From contig CP065001.1 of assembly GCA_016700155.1 (NCBI GenBank), forward strand, positions 744,001 to 808,000: a DNA stretch of 64,000 nt, written 5' to 3'. The stretch is from Ignavibacteriales bacterium. Its GTDB lineage: Bacteria > Bacteroidota > Ignavibacteria > Ignavibacteriales > Ignavibacteriaceae. Every line of letters begins with the position of its first letter. Within the stretch, counting starts at the first letter, position 1. The translations under genes were made by a program, and so were the position numbers. A model generated the notes under the pieces. The model did no database searches, was not told the DNA's origin, and saw only the letters and a program-made list of their open reading frames with translations. This document shows positions 26,669-36,765 of this stretch, piece after piece.

Positions 26669-29600
26669 ATGCGTCTGATCTTCTCCATTTGCACCATCTT
26701 TACTCTATTCTCGATTATTAACTTTGCACAATCAGATCTTATCCCTGTAAGCACAGGTGAGAAACATAACGAAAGAGGTTATCAGAATAGTATAAGTAAA
26801 AATATTAATGGAAATGAAATAATAGGTGACTACGATGGAAATTTCAGCCTTTTATATAATCAGCGAATGAGTCTGCCTAATGAAATGAGAGGTGATCTTA
26901 CAGTGACATACAACGCAAATGTAGAGCATCGTGTATTTTTGGAACAGTTTACAGCAGTTCCGACTGAATTAGAGGGATATTCAGTTAATGCCCCTGAATG
27001 GATAATTGGTTTTAATGGTTTCGCTCTGCAAACATTGAACTTCGAAGTTAATTTTTACTCGCATGCTTTAAACATACCTAGTCAGCAAATTAATTTAATT
27101 GGAGAAGAAACCTCAATGCTGATACCAGGATTTCATTATTCTAACAAACTTTGGTACTGGAGTGAACAACTTCCACATAGCTATCAACAATATGATTATA
27201 TTCAATTCCTTCAGTCTGATGGTTCAAATAAAGTAATTTATAATGAAGTAGCAGGGCAATTTTCTGGTCTGTACCATGAAACAGGTCCCGATCAGATCGG
27301 TTATGCAATCGTAGAAATATATGATGAAGTCGAAAAACTTCGAAATATTTGGTACAAACCTGGGGATGGACTAACCTACTATTTTCAAGAGGAAGGAATA
27401 GAATTTAATGATGGAAGAATTGGAGGTTATTGGAGTAATGAATTTAAGCCAAAGACTATTTATCTTAAATCAATCAACAATGTATATGGTGACACGCTAT
27501 TTATAAACTATGATCCTATAATGGTGTCACGTCCGGATCTCTTATTGGGAAGGAAATTGTTTTCTTCTGTGGATGTTAGTCAATACGCGAGTTTTGTTCC
27601 GCCCGGCACTAATTTTTCAGGAATCCTCGGCTCCAACATACTTCAACTTTTTTCAATCGACTATATTACTGTTGGAACTCCAGGAGGACAACCGAGTAAT
27701 ACACTTAGAGCATTCGACATTTTTGATAATTGGGAGAAAATAAAAACTCGATATACACTCTTATTGGATTATACTTCCGGATCTAACTGGTATAGTGCAG
27801 ATCGAAAAAAATCATCAATATACAACTCAAAAATAAAGATGATAAATTTAATAACAGATGAGTTAGGTCGAACAGATCGGATTCATTATTTAAAGGATTC
27901 GAGAACATATCGATATGATCCTCAATCCACACCCTTATTTCAGTACTGTGTACCAGCTTTATTGATTGATTCAATCTTTCATCATAATAATAAAGTAACG
28001 GTGTTGACATATGAAAATGGAACAAATGATGTCTATACTTATAATCGGGGGACAGGTTACTTTGATACAAACGGTTTTTTAAGTGCTAGCAAGAGAGATC
28101 GAAGAACAAACTTCATGGTTAAATCTAAAGAGCTATTAAAAAAGGAAGAAAATCAATTAATCCGGATAGAAAAAGATAGTTATACATATGGAAGTGCTGA
28201 TCAATTTACATATTCACACCAGATTCCATACTATGGTATTTGGACAGAAATTATCACTGAAAAACCATTCGGAGATAGTGACGATTCTTCTCCTAGTCAA
28301 GTAAGAGTAAAAAAATACTTTGATAAAATTTATATAGGTTCAAGACGTAATGCTTTACATGATATAACAACAACAATTAAAATAAGAAAAGAGGTTGTTG
28401 AGTTAAGCGCTGCCGAATACATTTCAACAGATTACTCCTACAATCTTGGTAACTTAGTTAATGGGTTGACGGATTGGCCTTACTTTGACGGAACACTTTG
28501 GCTAGCTTCTATTAACCAGAATACATGCAAAGACCAGCTTGTTGCACAGAAAACGACTACTTTCAACTATGAGTATAGCTCAATTTATTCACCAAACTTT
28601 CAGCAGCCTCGTTACTGTATGACTTCTAAGACTGAAATCGAACCGTCAGGATTAAAGACTCAATCACAGTTTAAAAATTTCATCCCAACAGATTTTTTGA
28701 ATAAGACCAGATACTTTTCGCTTGGAAAACAGGAACTGAAAAAGATTTTTACTGATACAGAAATTCTTAGTAGTGATAAGAATGAATTCCACACTTTAGG
28801 TGCATTAATTGGAAGAGTTCGTAAAACAATCAAGAATAGTCATCTTGCCGATAACAGGAGGGACATAACAGAATACTTTTACAAGAGTGAGGGTGAACTA
28901 CAGACGATCGGAGCTATATTGCAGTTGCAGCTGCCCAATGTCTACAAAGGTTTTTTGGACAGTACAGTTCACAATTCCCTTGTCAAGACAAAATTGATTT
29001 ATAATATCGATAAAGCGGTTGAATCTACAATGTACGATCCGGGTGGATTCATGTATATATTTGAGGGTGGTAATATTGTTGACTCCATTTATATTCCACC
29101 AAAATATAAATACAGATATTCTTCTCCCATTCAAGCTAAAGTATTAAGAACTGATGGATCATACGTCGATTCAACTTTTGAACCTTACATCCCTTTATAT
29201 TCCAATTCTCCTGTAAAAACGAGAATATTTTATAATTCGGATCAAGATACCCTCGAATTAATACAAATATTTGACGAAAAAAATAATTTAACCTTTGAGG
29301 TAAGTGCAAATAAATTTGCATCGCAATTTGACTATGATATTCTTGGAAGGTTGACAAGAGTCAGACTCCCAGGCAGTTATCCTACTACCGAAGAATCACA
29401 AGTATCGCAAATAATTGTTCAGTATAATGATGATTTTACCTTCACACGAAATTTAGCTATTCTAAGTGATGGATCGATCTATGAAAATGCAAATCACAAT
29501 GCTAATATCTGTAGTTATTCAAATACTGAACCACTGGAAACAGATAATCCCATTGGAGGTGATGCAGAAGAAGATCCTGGTGAAGAAGGCGACGAGCCTA

Positions 29601-32600
29601 TTGGCGGCGGCGGCGGTGGTGGAACGTATATCCCGCCAAACAAATACTATTATATTTTCTTGCCTGAGATGTTAAAAACAAACAACATAGAAGTAATTGA
29701 TTTTGCCACACTCTTTTTAAATTGCAGACACTACAATATTTCCGAAGGACAGAATTTAACTTTTGAAGTGTATGCAATTACACAGGAATACCAATCTGGA
29801 CTAAATACTTATCAATCTATCGGACCATTGGTCGTAACTTTTCAGGAAAATCAACTAATGAGTATAAATGTGTCCTCATTACTCTCAGAACTTAAAAATT
29901 CAAACAAAAATTTGTATGGATTTAAATTTGTCGCTGAAGGTGTGTGGACAAGAGATGACGATTATAAATTGTTCTTTTTTTCACAGGACATTTTGCCTAC
30001 TATGTCACTGAGTTTAAAAATAAGAAAAGAAGTACCAGGTAATTCAAGTTATGAATATGTTTACGATGATTTAAGCAATAAAGTGGATATAATAAAAAAT
30101 ATAAAATTTGATATACTTTCTCCTTTAACCACTAACATCATTGACCAATATGATGTTAGAGGAAATCTCATAAAATCAGAAGTAAAAAATGAATCCGGTA
30201 TATTCGAAACAAAATCATTAATGACATACAACTATCTTGGACTGACCTCAAAAGTTACGGACGCTGAAAATAGAAATCTCTTTAACAAATACGATTACTT
30301 CTCCCGGGCAAAAGAGACACGAATGGTGACCGATGATGTTGGAGCGTCCAAAATCAGGTATGAATATGATCCTATCAATCACACAACGGAATATGAAAAG
30401 CAGACAATCTTTGATGAATCGAATAATAAGACTGAAAAAATTTTAGATAAATCTGGAAAAATATTAAAAGAAATTAAGTATGATAATTCAGTGCCATTTA
30501 TCACCACCTATTCATATAACACATTACAACGACTAGCCGCCGTAATTACACCTAATAACAAAACTACTAACTATTTCTACGATGATCTTGGCAATATCTC
30601 AAAGAAAGTGGATCCTAATTCCGGAACTGTACAGTTTAAGTATGATAGATTTAAGCAACTAAGATTTGAGGTTCAGAATAGTCAGCTTTTATCAACTGAT
30701 TCTATTATTTTCAATTCATATGATAGTTTCAGTAGACTTAAAATAAGAGGAATGAAAGATAATGCATCGGAATTCTCTGCATTAAACCCAGATCAGACAT
30801 ATTCTTTTGAGAGTGATACTTCCAAACTCTTAGTTGTTAATATGTATGACAAGTATTACAAATCTGGTGTATTCACTAATATGCCTGATCCTTATGTATC
30901 CACAACAATACTAAAATACGGCAATCACAAAGGCAGATTAGTAGCTACTGCCTTTAGGAATAAATTAGGTGAGCCCTGGAGTTTTAAAGTATATAGTTAT
31001 GATGCTGTAGGAAGAGTTGATGATTTTTGGGTAAAGTATGAAAATCAAAGTTGGAAATGGGTTAAGAACTCATATGATCATGCCGGTAACTTAACTAAAC
31101 AGTGTGTTGAAGGTGATATGTACTACTGGTATGACTATGATTCACAAAGCAGGTTAATTGAGGTCAGGACCAGTATTCACGATAATAAATCCACTGCAAA
31201 GCTTGAAGCTGTTTACAGTTATAATAAGGATAATAAAATCTCCAGATTAATATTCAGTGATCTCCAAACTACTTATGATAAAATCAACTATACTTATGAC
31301 AACAGGGGAAGATTGTTAAATATTTCAAACTTGTATAATTATACTGATGGAGAAATATTAATAAAAAATCATCCCAGATTTATCGAAGGTCTTACTTATT
31401 ATCCGAATGGTAATATTGAATCCCAATATCTGAAAAATACAGGCATACCAAATTCACCGGATTTAATGTTCAATTATTATTACGATGAGCTTAATAGGTT
31501 AAGAACAACTAAGAATTATGGTAGCAATTTCGAAATGTACACTTACGATCCTGATGGAAATTTTATTACCAAGACAAGATCTGGAAAACCTATGATCTAT
31601 ACACCTTTTCCAGGAACAGATAGGTTACAAAAAGTTGATATAGGCGGGGTAGATAAATTCTATCAATATGATAACCGAGGTAACGTAATTAGTGATGGAT
31701 TAAGACAAATAAGTTCCATAAGTTATGACAGAAGAAATTTACCGTTATCAATGACAACAACAAACGGAGCAAATTTTAAGTATAAATATGATGACAACGG
31801 AAACAGGTTACTAAAGCACGCAAATGGAGTGAAAGAATTTTATCTTAGAGATCATACAGGAAAAGAATTGGCAGTGTATAATCTTTATACAAACAGAATT
31901 AAAATGGCTAACTTATACGGCAATGGATTGCTGGGCAAAGCAAATGCAATATGGGATTCCGTACTCACAGAAGTTGATCCTGGAAACTGGGAATATGTTT
32001 ATTCACGAACAGATGAACGCCACTATTATATAAAGGATCATCTCGGAAATATCAGGATTGTGCTAGACAAAGTTGGAGAAGTAGTAAGCGCACAGGATTA
32101 TTATCCTTTCGGAGAAATCATATCGAGTAGAAGCCACGTAACCGGGGCAAGTATAAACGACAAATACAAGTTTACTGAAAAAGAACGTGATACAGAATCC
32201 AACTACGATTATTTTGGTGCAAGATATTACGACAGCGAACTTGGCAGGTGGCTGCAGGTTGACCCGCTTGCAGATAAGTATCCGGGTTGGAGCCCGTATA
32301 ATTATTGTTTGAACGCTCCTCTTGATTTAATTGATCCGGATGGAATGGATATAAAGCCATCAAGGCCTAGGGCTGTTGCAGCAGCAGAACATCAAGTAAA
32401 TGTTACAATGACAGAAGTCTCTGGACAAATTGGAGATTTTGCTGGAGTTTGTTATTGGGGGTTCAAGACTGTTGGAACCTTTTTAGAACTTAATCCGGTG
32501 ATTGTTGCTCCAGAGCCAATGGTAATCGCTTCCGGACCAGCTAATACAGTAACAAAAGTTACAAGCAATATTCTCAAAAATGCTAAGATTGGAAAACAAG

Positions 32601-32929
32601 GAGAAAAAATTATCTCTGAAGTATTTGAAGAAAGTGCAAAATCTTCTAATACTACAATTGTTAATCAAGTTACTGGAAGATTTAAAGATGGAAAATCCAT
32701 AAGATTTGATAATCTTGGTGTTAATCAAAGTACCGGAAAAGTTACTTTGATAAATGAAACCAAAACAGGGGGCTCTTTACTTAGTCAGAGTCAGAAAAGA
32801 TTTTTTAATAATGGAGAGTCTGTTGTACTTACTGGGAAGAAATCAATTGATGCAGGAATTTATGGTCAAACTGTGAGCAAAGCAGATGCAACGACAACAG
32901 TAATAAGGATTAAATTCAATAAAGAGTGA
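26669..32929 (+). CDS. Sec-exported RHS/YD-repeat protein with nuclease-like C-terminal tip (RHS1)
   Basis: 2086 residues from the ATG at 26669, chosen because GGGAGG lies just before it and the signal peptide MRLIFSICTIFTLFSIINFAQS starts there; an earlier in-frame TTG (26657) would include the Shine-Dalgarno. N-terminal ~900 residues are shared with RHS2 (TGEKHNERGY, YNANVEHR, WIIGFNGFALQTLNFE). A Gly-rich linker near 975 (EPIGGGGGGGTYIPP) is followed by a beta-rich insert, then YD repeats (FNKYDYFSRAKE, YTYDNRGRLL). The RHS core ends GRWLQVDPLADKYPGWSPYN...DLIDPDGMD near 1893. The tip (1894-2086) has GKQGEKIISEVFE, RFDNLGVN and LINETKTGG, a layout like a PD-(D/E)xK nuclease. The likely role is a secreted toxin; the next gene is a probable immunity gene. 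Confidence 0.9.
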   Translation: MRLIFSICTIFTLFSIINFAQSDLIPVSTGEKHNERGYQNSISKNINGNEIIGDYDGNFSLLYNQRMSLPNEMRGDLTVTYNANVEHRVFLEQFTAVPTELEGYSVNAPEWIIGFNGFALQTLNFEVNFYSHALNIPSQQINLIGEETSMLIPGFHYSNKLWYWSEQLPHSYQQYDYIQFLQSDGSNKVIYNEVAGQFSGLYHETGPDQIGYAIVEIYDEVEKLRNIWYKPGDGLTYYFQEEGIEFNDGRIGGYWSNEFKPKTIYLKSINNVYGDTLFINYDPIMVSRPDLLLGRKLFSSVDVSQYASFVPPGTNFSGILGSNILQLFSIDYITVGTPGGQPSNTLRAFDIFDNWEKIKTRYTLLLDYTSGSNWYSADRKKSSIYNSKIKMINLITDELGRTDRIHYLKDSRTYRYDPQSTPLFQYCVPALLIDSIFHHNNKVTVLTYENGTNDVYTYNRGTGYFDTNGFLSASKRDRRTNFMVKSKELLKKEENQLIRIEKDSYTYGSADQFTYSHQIPYYGIWTEIITEKPFGDSDDSSPSQVRVKKYFDKIYIGSRRNALHDITTTIKIRKEVVELSAAEYISTDYSYNLGNLVNGLTDWPYFDGTLWLASINQNTCKDQLVAQKTTTFNYEYSSIYSPNFQQPRYCMTSKTEIEPSGLKTQSQFKNFIPTDFLNKTRYFSLGKQELKKIFTDTEILSSDKNEFHTLGALIGRVRKTIKNSHLADNRRDITEYFYKSEGELQTIGAILQLQLPNVYKGFLDSTVHNSLVKTKLIYNIDKAVESTMYDPGGFMYIFEGGNIVDSIYIPPKYKYRYSSPIQAKVLRTDGSYVDSTFEPYIPLYSNSPVKTRIFYNSDQDTLELIQIFDEKNNLTFEVSANKFASQFDYDILGRLTRVRLPGSYPTTEESQVSQIIVQYNDDFTFTRNLAILSDGSIYENANHNANICSYSNTEPLETDNPIGGDAEEDPGEEGDEPIGGGGGGGTYIPPNKYYYIFLPEMLKTNNIEVIDFATLFLNCRHYNISEGQNLTFEVYAITQEYQSGLNTYQSIGPLVVTFQENQLMSINVSSLLSELKNSNKNLYGFKFVAEGVWTRDDDYKLFFFSQDILPTMSLSLKIRKEVPGNSSYEYVYDDLSNKVDIIKNIKFDILSPLTTNIIDQYDVRGNLIKSEVKNESGIFETKSLMTYNYLGLTSKVTDAENRNLFNKYDYFSRAKETRMVTDDVGASKIRYEYDPINHTTEYEKQTIFDESNNKTEKILDKSGKILKEIKYDNSVPFITTYSYNTLQRLAAVITPNNKTTNYFYDDLGNISKKVDPNSGTVQFKYDRFKQLRFEVQNSQLLSTDSIIFNSYDSFSRLKIRGMKDNASEFSALNPDQTYSFESDTSKLLVVNMYDKYYKSGVFTNMPDPYVSTTILKYGNHKGRLVATAFRNKLGEPWSFKVYSYDAVGRVDDFWVKYENQSWKWVKNSYDHAGNLTKQCVEGDMYYWYDYDSQSRLIEVRTSIHDNKSTAKLEAVYSYNKDNKISRLIFSDLQTTYDKINYTYDNRGRLLNISNLYNYTDGEILIKNHPRFIEGLTYYPNGNIESQYLKNTGIPNSPDLMFNYYYDELNRLRTTKNYGSNFEMYTYDPDGNFITKTRSGKPMIYTPFPGTDRLQKVDIGGVDKFYQYDNRGNVISDGLRQISSISYDRRNLPLSMTTTNGANFKYKYDDNGNRLLKHANGVKEFYLRDHTGKELAVYNLYTNRIKMANLYGNGLLGKANAIWDSVLTEVDPGNWEYVYSRTDERHYYIKDHLGNIRIVLDKVGEVVSAQDYYPFGEIISSRSHVTGASINDKYKFTEKERDTESNYDYFGARYYDSELGRWLQVDPLADKYPGWSPYNYCLNAPLDLIDPDGMDIKPSRPRAVAAAEHQVNVTMTEVSGQIGDFAGVCYWGFKTVGTFLELNPVIVAPEPMVIASGPANTVTKVTSNILKNAKIGKQGEKIISEVFEESAKSSNTTIVNQVTGRFKDGKSIRFDNLGVNQSTGKVTLINETKTGGSLLSQSQKRFFNNGESVVLTGKKSIDAGIYGQTVSKADATTTVIRIKFNKE

Positions 32930-32953
32930 TTTTTTGGGATAAGGAATTACAAA

Positions 32954-33607
32954 ATGGAAAAAAGATTGGTAAGAAGTTTAATTATTGAGAGATTAGGAAA
33001 AGTTTTTAAAGAACATAAATTTATTTGGAGTTCTAAATATGATCAATTCATAAGGAAAGAAGATGATATTATCTACATTTATTCCCTTAGTTTTTCAAAG
33101 AAAGATCAACATATTTTTATTAGGCCCTCAGTGAAGATGAAATTTAAGAAGATTGAAGAAATATATTTTAAAGCTGCTAGTCAAAAAGATAAGGATTATC
33201 AGCATTCAATAATTACATTAGGAAATACCATAAAACAAATAATTCGACATTTTGATGAAAATACTGATATATGGACTAATGAAATTCAGGAATTTTTGAT
33301 TGAGAATGAAGAGGATACTAGTCGAACTGTTTTAGCACTCGAAAATTTATTTTTTGAATATGTTTTACGTTATTTCAATAATTATAATAATATTGAGAGT
33401 GTAGATAAATTACTTAATTCCGATTTGATGGTTTTATCGATACATAATTCTTTATATCCGTTAAGAGCTTGTATTGGTCTTATTACTGCAAAATTAATAC
33501 AGCGGAAAGACTATGAGCTAATAAAATCTACTTACAGTTCTAAGATAATTACTTCGATTGATGAATACAGAAATAACTTTTCTCGATTGGTCAAATTATT
33601 AGACTGA
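32954..33607 (+). CDS. Candidate immunity protein for RHS1
   Basis: 217 residues, soluble, starting 24 bp after RHS1. The N-terminal half (IERLGKVFKEHKFIWSSKYD, then IYIYSLSFSKKDQHIFIRP) has the look of DUF4304-like folds sometimes seen among immunity proteins; the C-terminal half is helical. No enzyme motif seen. The case for immunity is position: directly after the toxin tip, same strand, and lower sequence conservation expected. Not proven from sequence. Confidence 0.65.
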   Translation: MEKRLVRSLIIERLGKVFKEHKFIWSSKYDQFIRKEDDIIYIYSLSFSKKDQHIFIRPSVKMKFKKIEEIYFKAASQKDKDYQHSIITLGNTIKQIIRHFDENTDIWTNEIQEFLIENEEDTSRTVLALENLFFEYVLRYFNNYNNIESVDKLLNSDLMVLSIHNSLYPLRACIGLITAKLIQRKDYELIKSTYSSKIITSIDEYRNNFSRLVKLLD

Positions 33608-33822
33608 TTTATTTCATAAATAAATTTAAAAAAATGTTATGTGAATGTTTACATGTTTATTTTGCAAAATTTCCTGACAAAAAAGGAGTAAAATAATAAT
33701 TTATAAAATTTATGTTTTAAAGATGAAAGATTTTTAAATTATAAAAATCACAATTATAGAGTATTTAGGTATATGAATCTATTCACAATAGAAACAAGTC
33801 ACTTATAGTTTAAATCTATTAA

Positions 33823-33860
33823 GTAGAACTACGTACCCCAAATTCCGTAGTTCTACTGAT
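33823..33860 (+). promoter_or_regulatory. 11-bp inverted repeat element before gspF
   Basis: GTAGAACTACG (33823-33833) and CGTAGTTCTAC (33846-33856), spacer 12, then TGAT, the same arms as before RHS1 and RHS2. No T tract follows, so it is not a terminator. It ends 67 bp before the gspF GTG in a 320-bp gap that otherwise shows only AT-rich sequence. Confidence 0.78.
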
Positions 33861-33927
33861 TCCTTAAACCCGCCAAATAACTAAAATACCACCAGTAATT
33901 TTAGAAACATTAATTAACTGGTGTATT

Positions 33928-34977
33928 GTGTTCAAAAAAATACCACATAAAGAAATTGTAGATTTTACAAGAGTCTTAAGTCTCCTATTGTACTCAAGGG
34001 TTTCTATTATCCAGGCATTTGAGTTAATACATAAACAAACAAAAAATGAGAAGTTAAAAGGCATTATAAAGAGTATTCTCAAGGATATTAAAAGCGGGTC
34101 TTCACTCTCAAAGAGTTTTGCAAAATATCCAAATGTATTTGCAGATATTTTTATAGCCAACTTAAAAGTCGGAGAAGAAACAGGAGAGATAGCAGAAGTG
34201 ATAGGCGAGTACTCACTGTTTCTACAAAAAATGCAAAGTTTAAAAGGTAAAATACTTCAGGCAATACGTTATCCGGTTATGGTGCTCGTTGTGGCACTTG
34301 GTGTTGTAATCTTTATGCTTGTTTTCATCATTCCAACTTTTGAAACTCTTTTCCAATCCGTTAATGCAGAACTACCGGGCATCACACAGTTTTTATTAAT
34401 TCTGAGCAGAGGGCTTGTCGGCAACAGCACACTTTTGTTTTTCATTTTAATAACTAGTGCAATTGTAATTTATTTTGGAAGCAAGAGTGATTCATTTCAA
34501 AAAAATATTGTTGATAAAACATTAGTAAAACTCCCTGTAGTATCAAAGATGTATGTAACAAATCTGCTTGCAAGATTTTCATTAAGTATGGCAATATTAC
34601 TAAAGAGCAGGGTTGGTTTGGTGGAGTCACTGAAGATTTCAAAAAACATTACATCAAATCACCTGTTCAGAAATCAAATAGATCATCTGCTTAAAAAGAC
34701 AATTAAAGGTGAGACATTGTCTTCTAATGTAAAGGCTTCACTATTCTTTGATCCAACATTTACAAGGCTGTTAGCTGCAGGTGAAGAGAGTGCGGAACTC
34801 GATAAAGTTTTTTTGCAGATGAGCAACTATTACAGCAATGAATTCGACCACTACTTGGATAATGTAACATCATTACTTGAACCGGCACTCATCTTAATTG
34901 TGGGTGGAATAGTCGCGGTAATCCTGATTGGATTATATCTGCCAATGTTTGAAATAATAAATTATTTCGGAGTATGA
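33928..34977 (+). CDS. gspF: T2SS inner-membrane platform protein GspF
   Basis: 349 residues from a GTG. Two T2SSF domains: the first ends with GEETGEIAEVIGEYS, the second has AAGEESAELDKVFLQMSNYYSNE. Three hydrophobic segments (about 117-140, 165-190 and 315-340). It couples the GspE ATPase to the pseudopilus. It is 1 bp before gspG. The first 13 codons and upstream region are duplicated at 49608-49735. Confidence 0.93.
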   Translation: MFKKIPHKEIVDFTRVLSLLLYSRVSIIQAFELIHKQTKNEKLKGIIKSILKDIKSGSSLSKSFAKYPNVFADIFIANLKVGEETGEIAEVIGEYSLFLQKMQSLKGKILQAIRYPVMVLVVALGVVIFMLVFIIPTFETLFQSVNAELPGITQFLLILSRGLVGNSTLLFFILITSAIVIYFGSKSDSFQKNIVDKTLVKLPVVSKMYVTNLLARFSLSMAILLKSRVGLVESLKISKNITSNHLFRNQIDHLLKKTIKGETLSSNVKASLFFDPTFTRLLAAGEESAELDKVFLQMSNYYSNEFDHYLDNVTSLLEPALILIVGGIVAVILIGLYLPMFEIINYFGV

Positions 34978-34978
34978 T

Positions 34979-35389
34979 ATGTTAAAAAAGATCTTAAAAA
35001 ATCAGTCAGGTTTTTCAATCACAGAACTACTCGTAGTGCTCGTAATTATTGGTGTGCTGGTACTTCTCGCACTTCCAAGATTAATGCCGGTTGTAACAAA
35101 AGCAAAAACCACTGAGGCGAAATTAAGTCTTAAACAAGTTTATATGCTTCAGAAGTCATACAAATTTGAATATGATAAGTATTCAGCCAACTTGAATGAA
35201 ATTGGTTTTGAGCAAGAAAAATTTATTGAGGAAGGTGGTTCAGCAAGGTATAGAATTGAAATAACAGAAAGTGATATAAATAGTTTTAAGGCAGTCGCAA
35301 CGTCAACGGTTGATTTTGATAATGATGGAACTTTCAATGTTTGGGAAGTTAACCAAGATGGACAAATTAAGGAAGTGGTACCTGATTAA
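34979..35389 (+). CDS. gspG: Major pseudopilin GspG
   Basis: 136 residues. Prepilin site QSG-FSITELLVVLVIIGVL with Glu at +5, then the long N-terminal helix. The C-terminal part DFDNDGTFNVWEVNQDG is Asp-rich and fits the calcium loop known in GspG. Placed directly after gspF as in many T2SS operons. Confidence 0.9.
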   Translation: MLKKILKNQSGFSITELLVVLVIIGVLVLLALPRLMPVVTKAKTTEAKLSLKQVYMLQKSYKFEYDKYSANLNEIGFEQEKFIEEGGSARYRIEITESDINSFKAVATSTVDFDNDGTFNVWEVNQDGQIKEVVPD

Positions 35390-35449
35390 TCAACGCCTAA
35401 AAAAGAGAAAGAGTAAAATATTTATTTACGATTACAAAATATTTATAAA

Positions 35450-35989
35450 ATGGATAAACATATGAAATACGAGATAACAATTTTTTTAATTCTTGTTTTT
35501 ATAACGGGTTGCACTCCAACTAAAGAAGTAATGATATTGAAAGAATTTAATGGAGATGGAGTAGCAGTAATAAATTTTTCAACCCAGGGTTCATTTGTGG
35601 AATCGAGTATAGGAAAAAACGCTGCTGACAGATTAACAGATGCTTTTTTTCTTAAGAGAAATCTCAGAGTGATTGACCGTTCAAAAATAAATGATGTGCT
35701 TATTGATATGGAAATCAAAACTCCGGAAACTCTTTCAAAAGAGCAACTATTAAAAATCGGACAACGACTGAATGCAAACTATGTTGTTCTTGGTAGGATA
35801 ATTCAAACCTCTGAAAGTAATTTGATTTCAACAACTAGTTATATGGGTTTATATATAAGTTTCAGAATTATATCAACTGCAAATTCAGATGTTGTAGGTA
35901 TGGCTTCATATTCGACTACTTATAAATCAGATCTTTTTAAGGAAATAGATCAAGCGATGATTAAACTGGCAGAAGAAATAGAGCTATGA
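35450..35989 (+). CDS. CsgG-like outer-membrane lipoprotein in the T2SS operon
   Basis: 179 residues (175 if started at the second Met, 35462). Lipobox FITGC gives lipidation of Cys17 (second-Met numbering). The mature part (VAVINFSTQ, ADRLTDAFFLKRNLRVIDRS, LGQ-like IGQRLNANYVVLGRI) matches the CsgG/GNA1162-like lipoprotein fold without the pore-forming insertions I would expect for full CsgG. In a T2SS operon lacking an obvious pilotin it may help place the GspD secretin in the outer membrane; that is inference. Overlaps the prepilin peptidase gene by 4 bp. Confidence 0.72.
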   Translation: MDKHMKYEITIFLILVFITGCTPTKEVMILKEFNGDGVAVINFSTQGSFVESSIGKNAADRLTDAFFLKRNLRVIDRSKINDVLIDMEIKTPETLSKEQLLKIGQRLNANYVVLGRIIQTSESNLISTTSYMGLYISFRIISTANSDVVGMASYSTTYKSDLFKEIDQAMIKLAEEIEL

Positions 35990-36765
35990 TTGAAATAGTC
36001 ATTGTCATTTTGTTTGCATCGGCATTAGGAAGTTTCGGGAATAATGTCATTTCATATTTTATTTCAGGCAATGGATTTGATTTAAATCGTTCAACTTGTT
36101 TTTGTGGTGAAAAAAAACTGAAGGCAATTGAATTGATCCCTGCTTTATCATTCCTGTTTCAAAGAGGTAAATGCACACAGTGTACAAAGAAAATTCCGAT
36201 TCGTTATTTATTTGTTGAGCTTAGTTCTCTTGTTCTCGGTCTAATCATCTTCTTTAACTATGGATTTTCATTTCAAGGTTTAATCAGTTTCTTAATTTTC
36301 TATGTATTACTTCTTGTAAGTGTTATAGATTATTTCAAATATATTATCCCGAATAAACTAACTTCTGTTTTAATCATCCTTGTCACAATTTATTTAATTC
36401 TCAATTCTGAAAAAATCTTAGAAAAATTGCTGCTGTCTGCTATAATATTTACTGTTTTTTTAATCATTCAGTTTTTATTTGAAAGGTTAAAGGGGAAAGA
36501 AGTAATTGGAATGGGTGATATAAAACTGATTTTTGTTTTGTGTTTCTTATTTGAAATCTCTGATTCCTTGTTGGCGATTTGGATATCGAGCACTATTGCA
36601 CTTATAACTGCGTTAACATCTCAATGGTTTAAGAAAAAAAGCATAAGTGCAGTCAAGATGCCATTCGGACTATTTCTATCAATAGGTTTTTTTACCGTAT
36701 TCATATTAGATATTAAATATGAATTTCTACCTCTCCAAAATTTAGCAGAGTTAATATGGCACTAG
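35986..36765 (+). CDS. gspO: Prepilin peptidase/methyltransferase GspO (PilD)
   Basis: 259 residues, multi-pass. A four-Cys zinc site (CFC...CTQC around residues 38-65), then membrane helices. The two catalytic Asp residues are in SVIDYFKYIIPN and VIGMGDIKLIF. It cleaves and methylates the pseudopilins made by the genes nearby. Starts within the end of the lipoprotein gene and overlaps gspE by 10 bp. Confidence 0.92.
   Translation: MIEIVIVILFASALGSFGNNVISYFISGNGFDLNRSTCFCGEKKLKAIELIPALSFLFQRGKCTQCTKKIPIRYLFVELSSLVLGLIIFFNYGFSFQGLISFLIFYVLLLVSVIDYFKYIIPNKLTSVLIILVTIYLILNSEKILEKLLLSAIIFTVFLIIQFLFERLKGKEVIGMGDIKLIFVLCFLFEISDSLLAIWISSTIALITALTSQWFKKKSISAVKMPFGLFLSIGFFTVFILDIKYEFLPLQNLAELIWH

Noticed and set aside
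29590..29630. The GGC/GGT run in RHS1 as a CRISPR or DNA repeat feature
   Set aside because: It is a short in-frame poly-Gly linker, with the corresponding site in RHS2 also Gly/Pro-rich; no CRISPR array was seen anywhere in the window.
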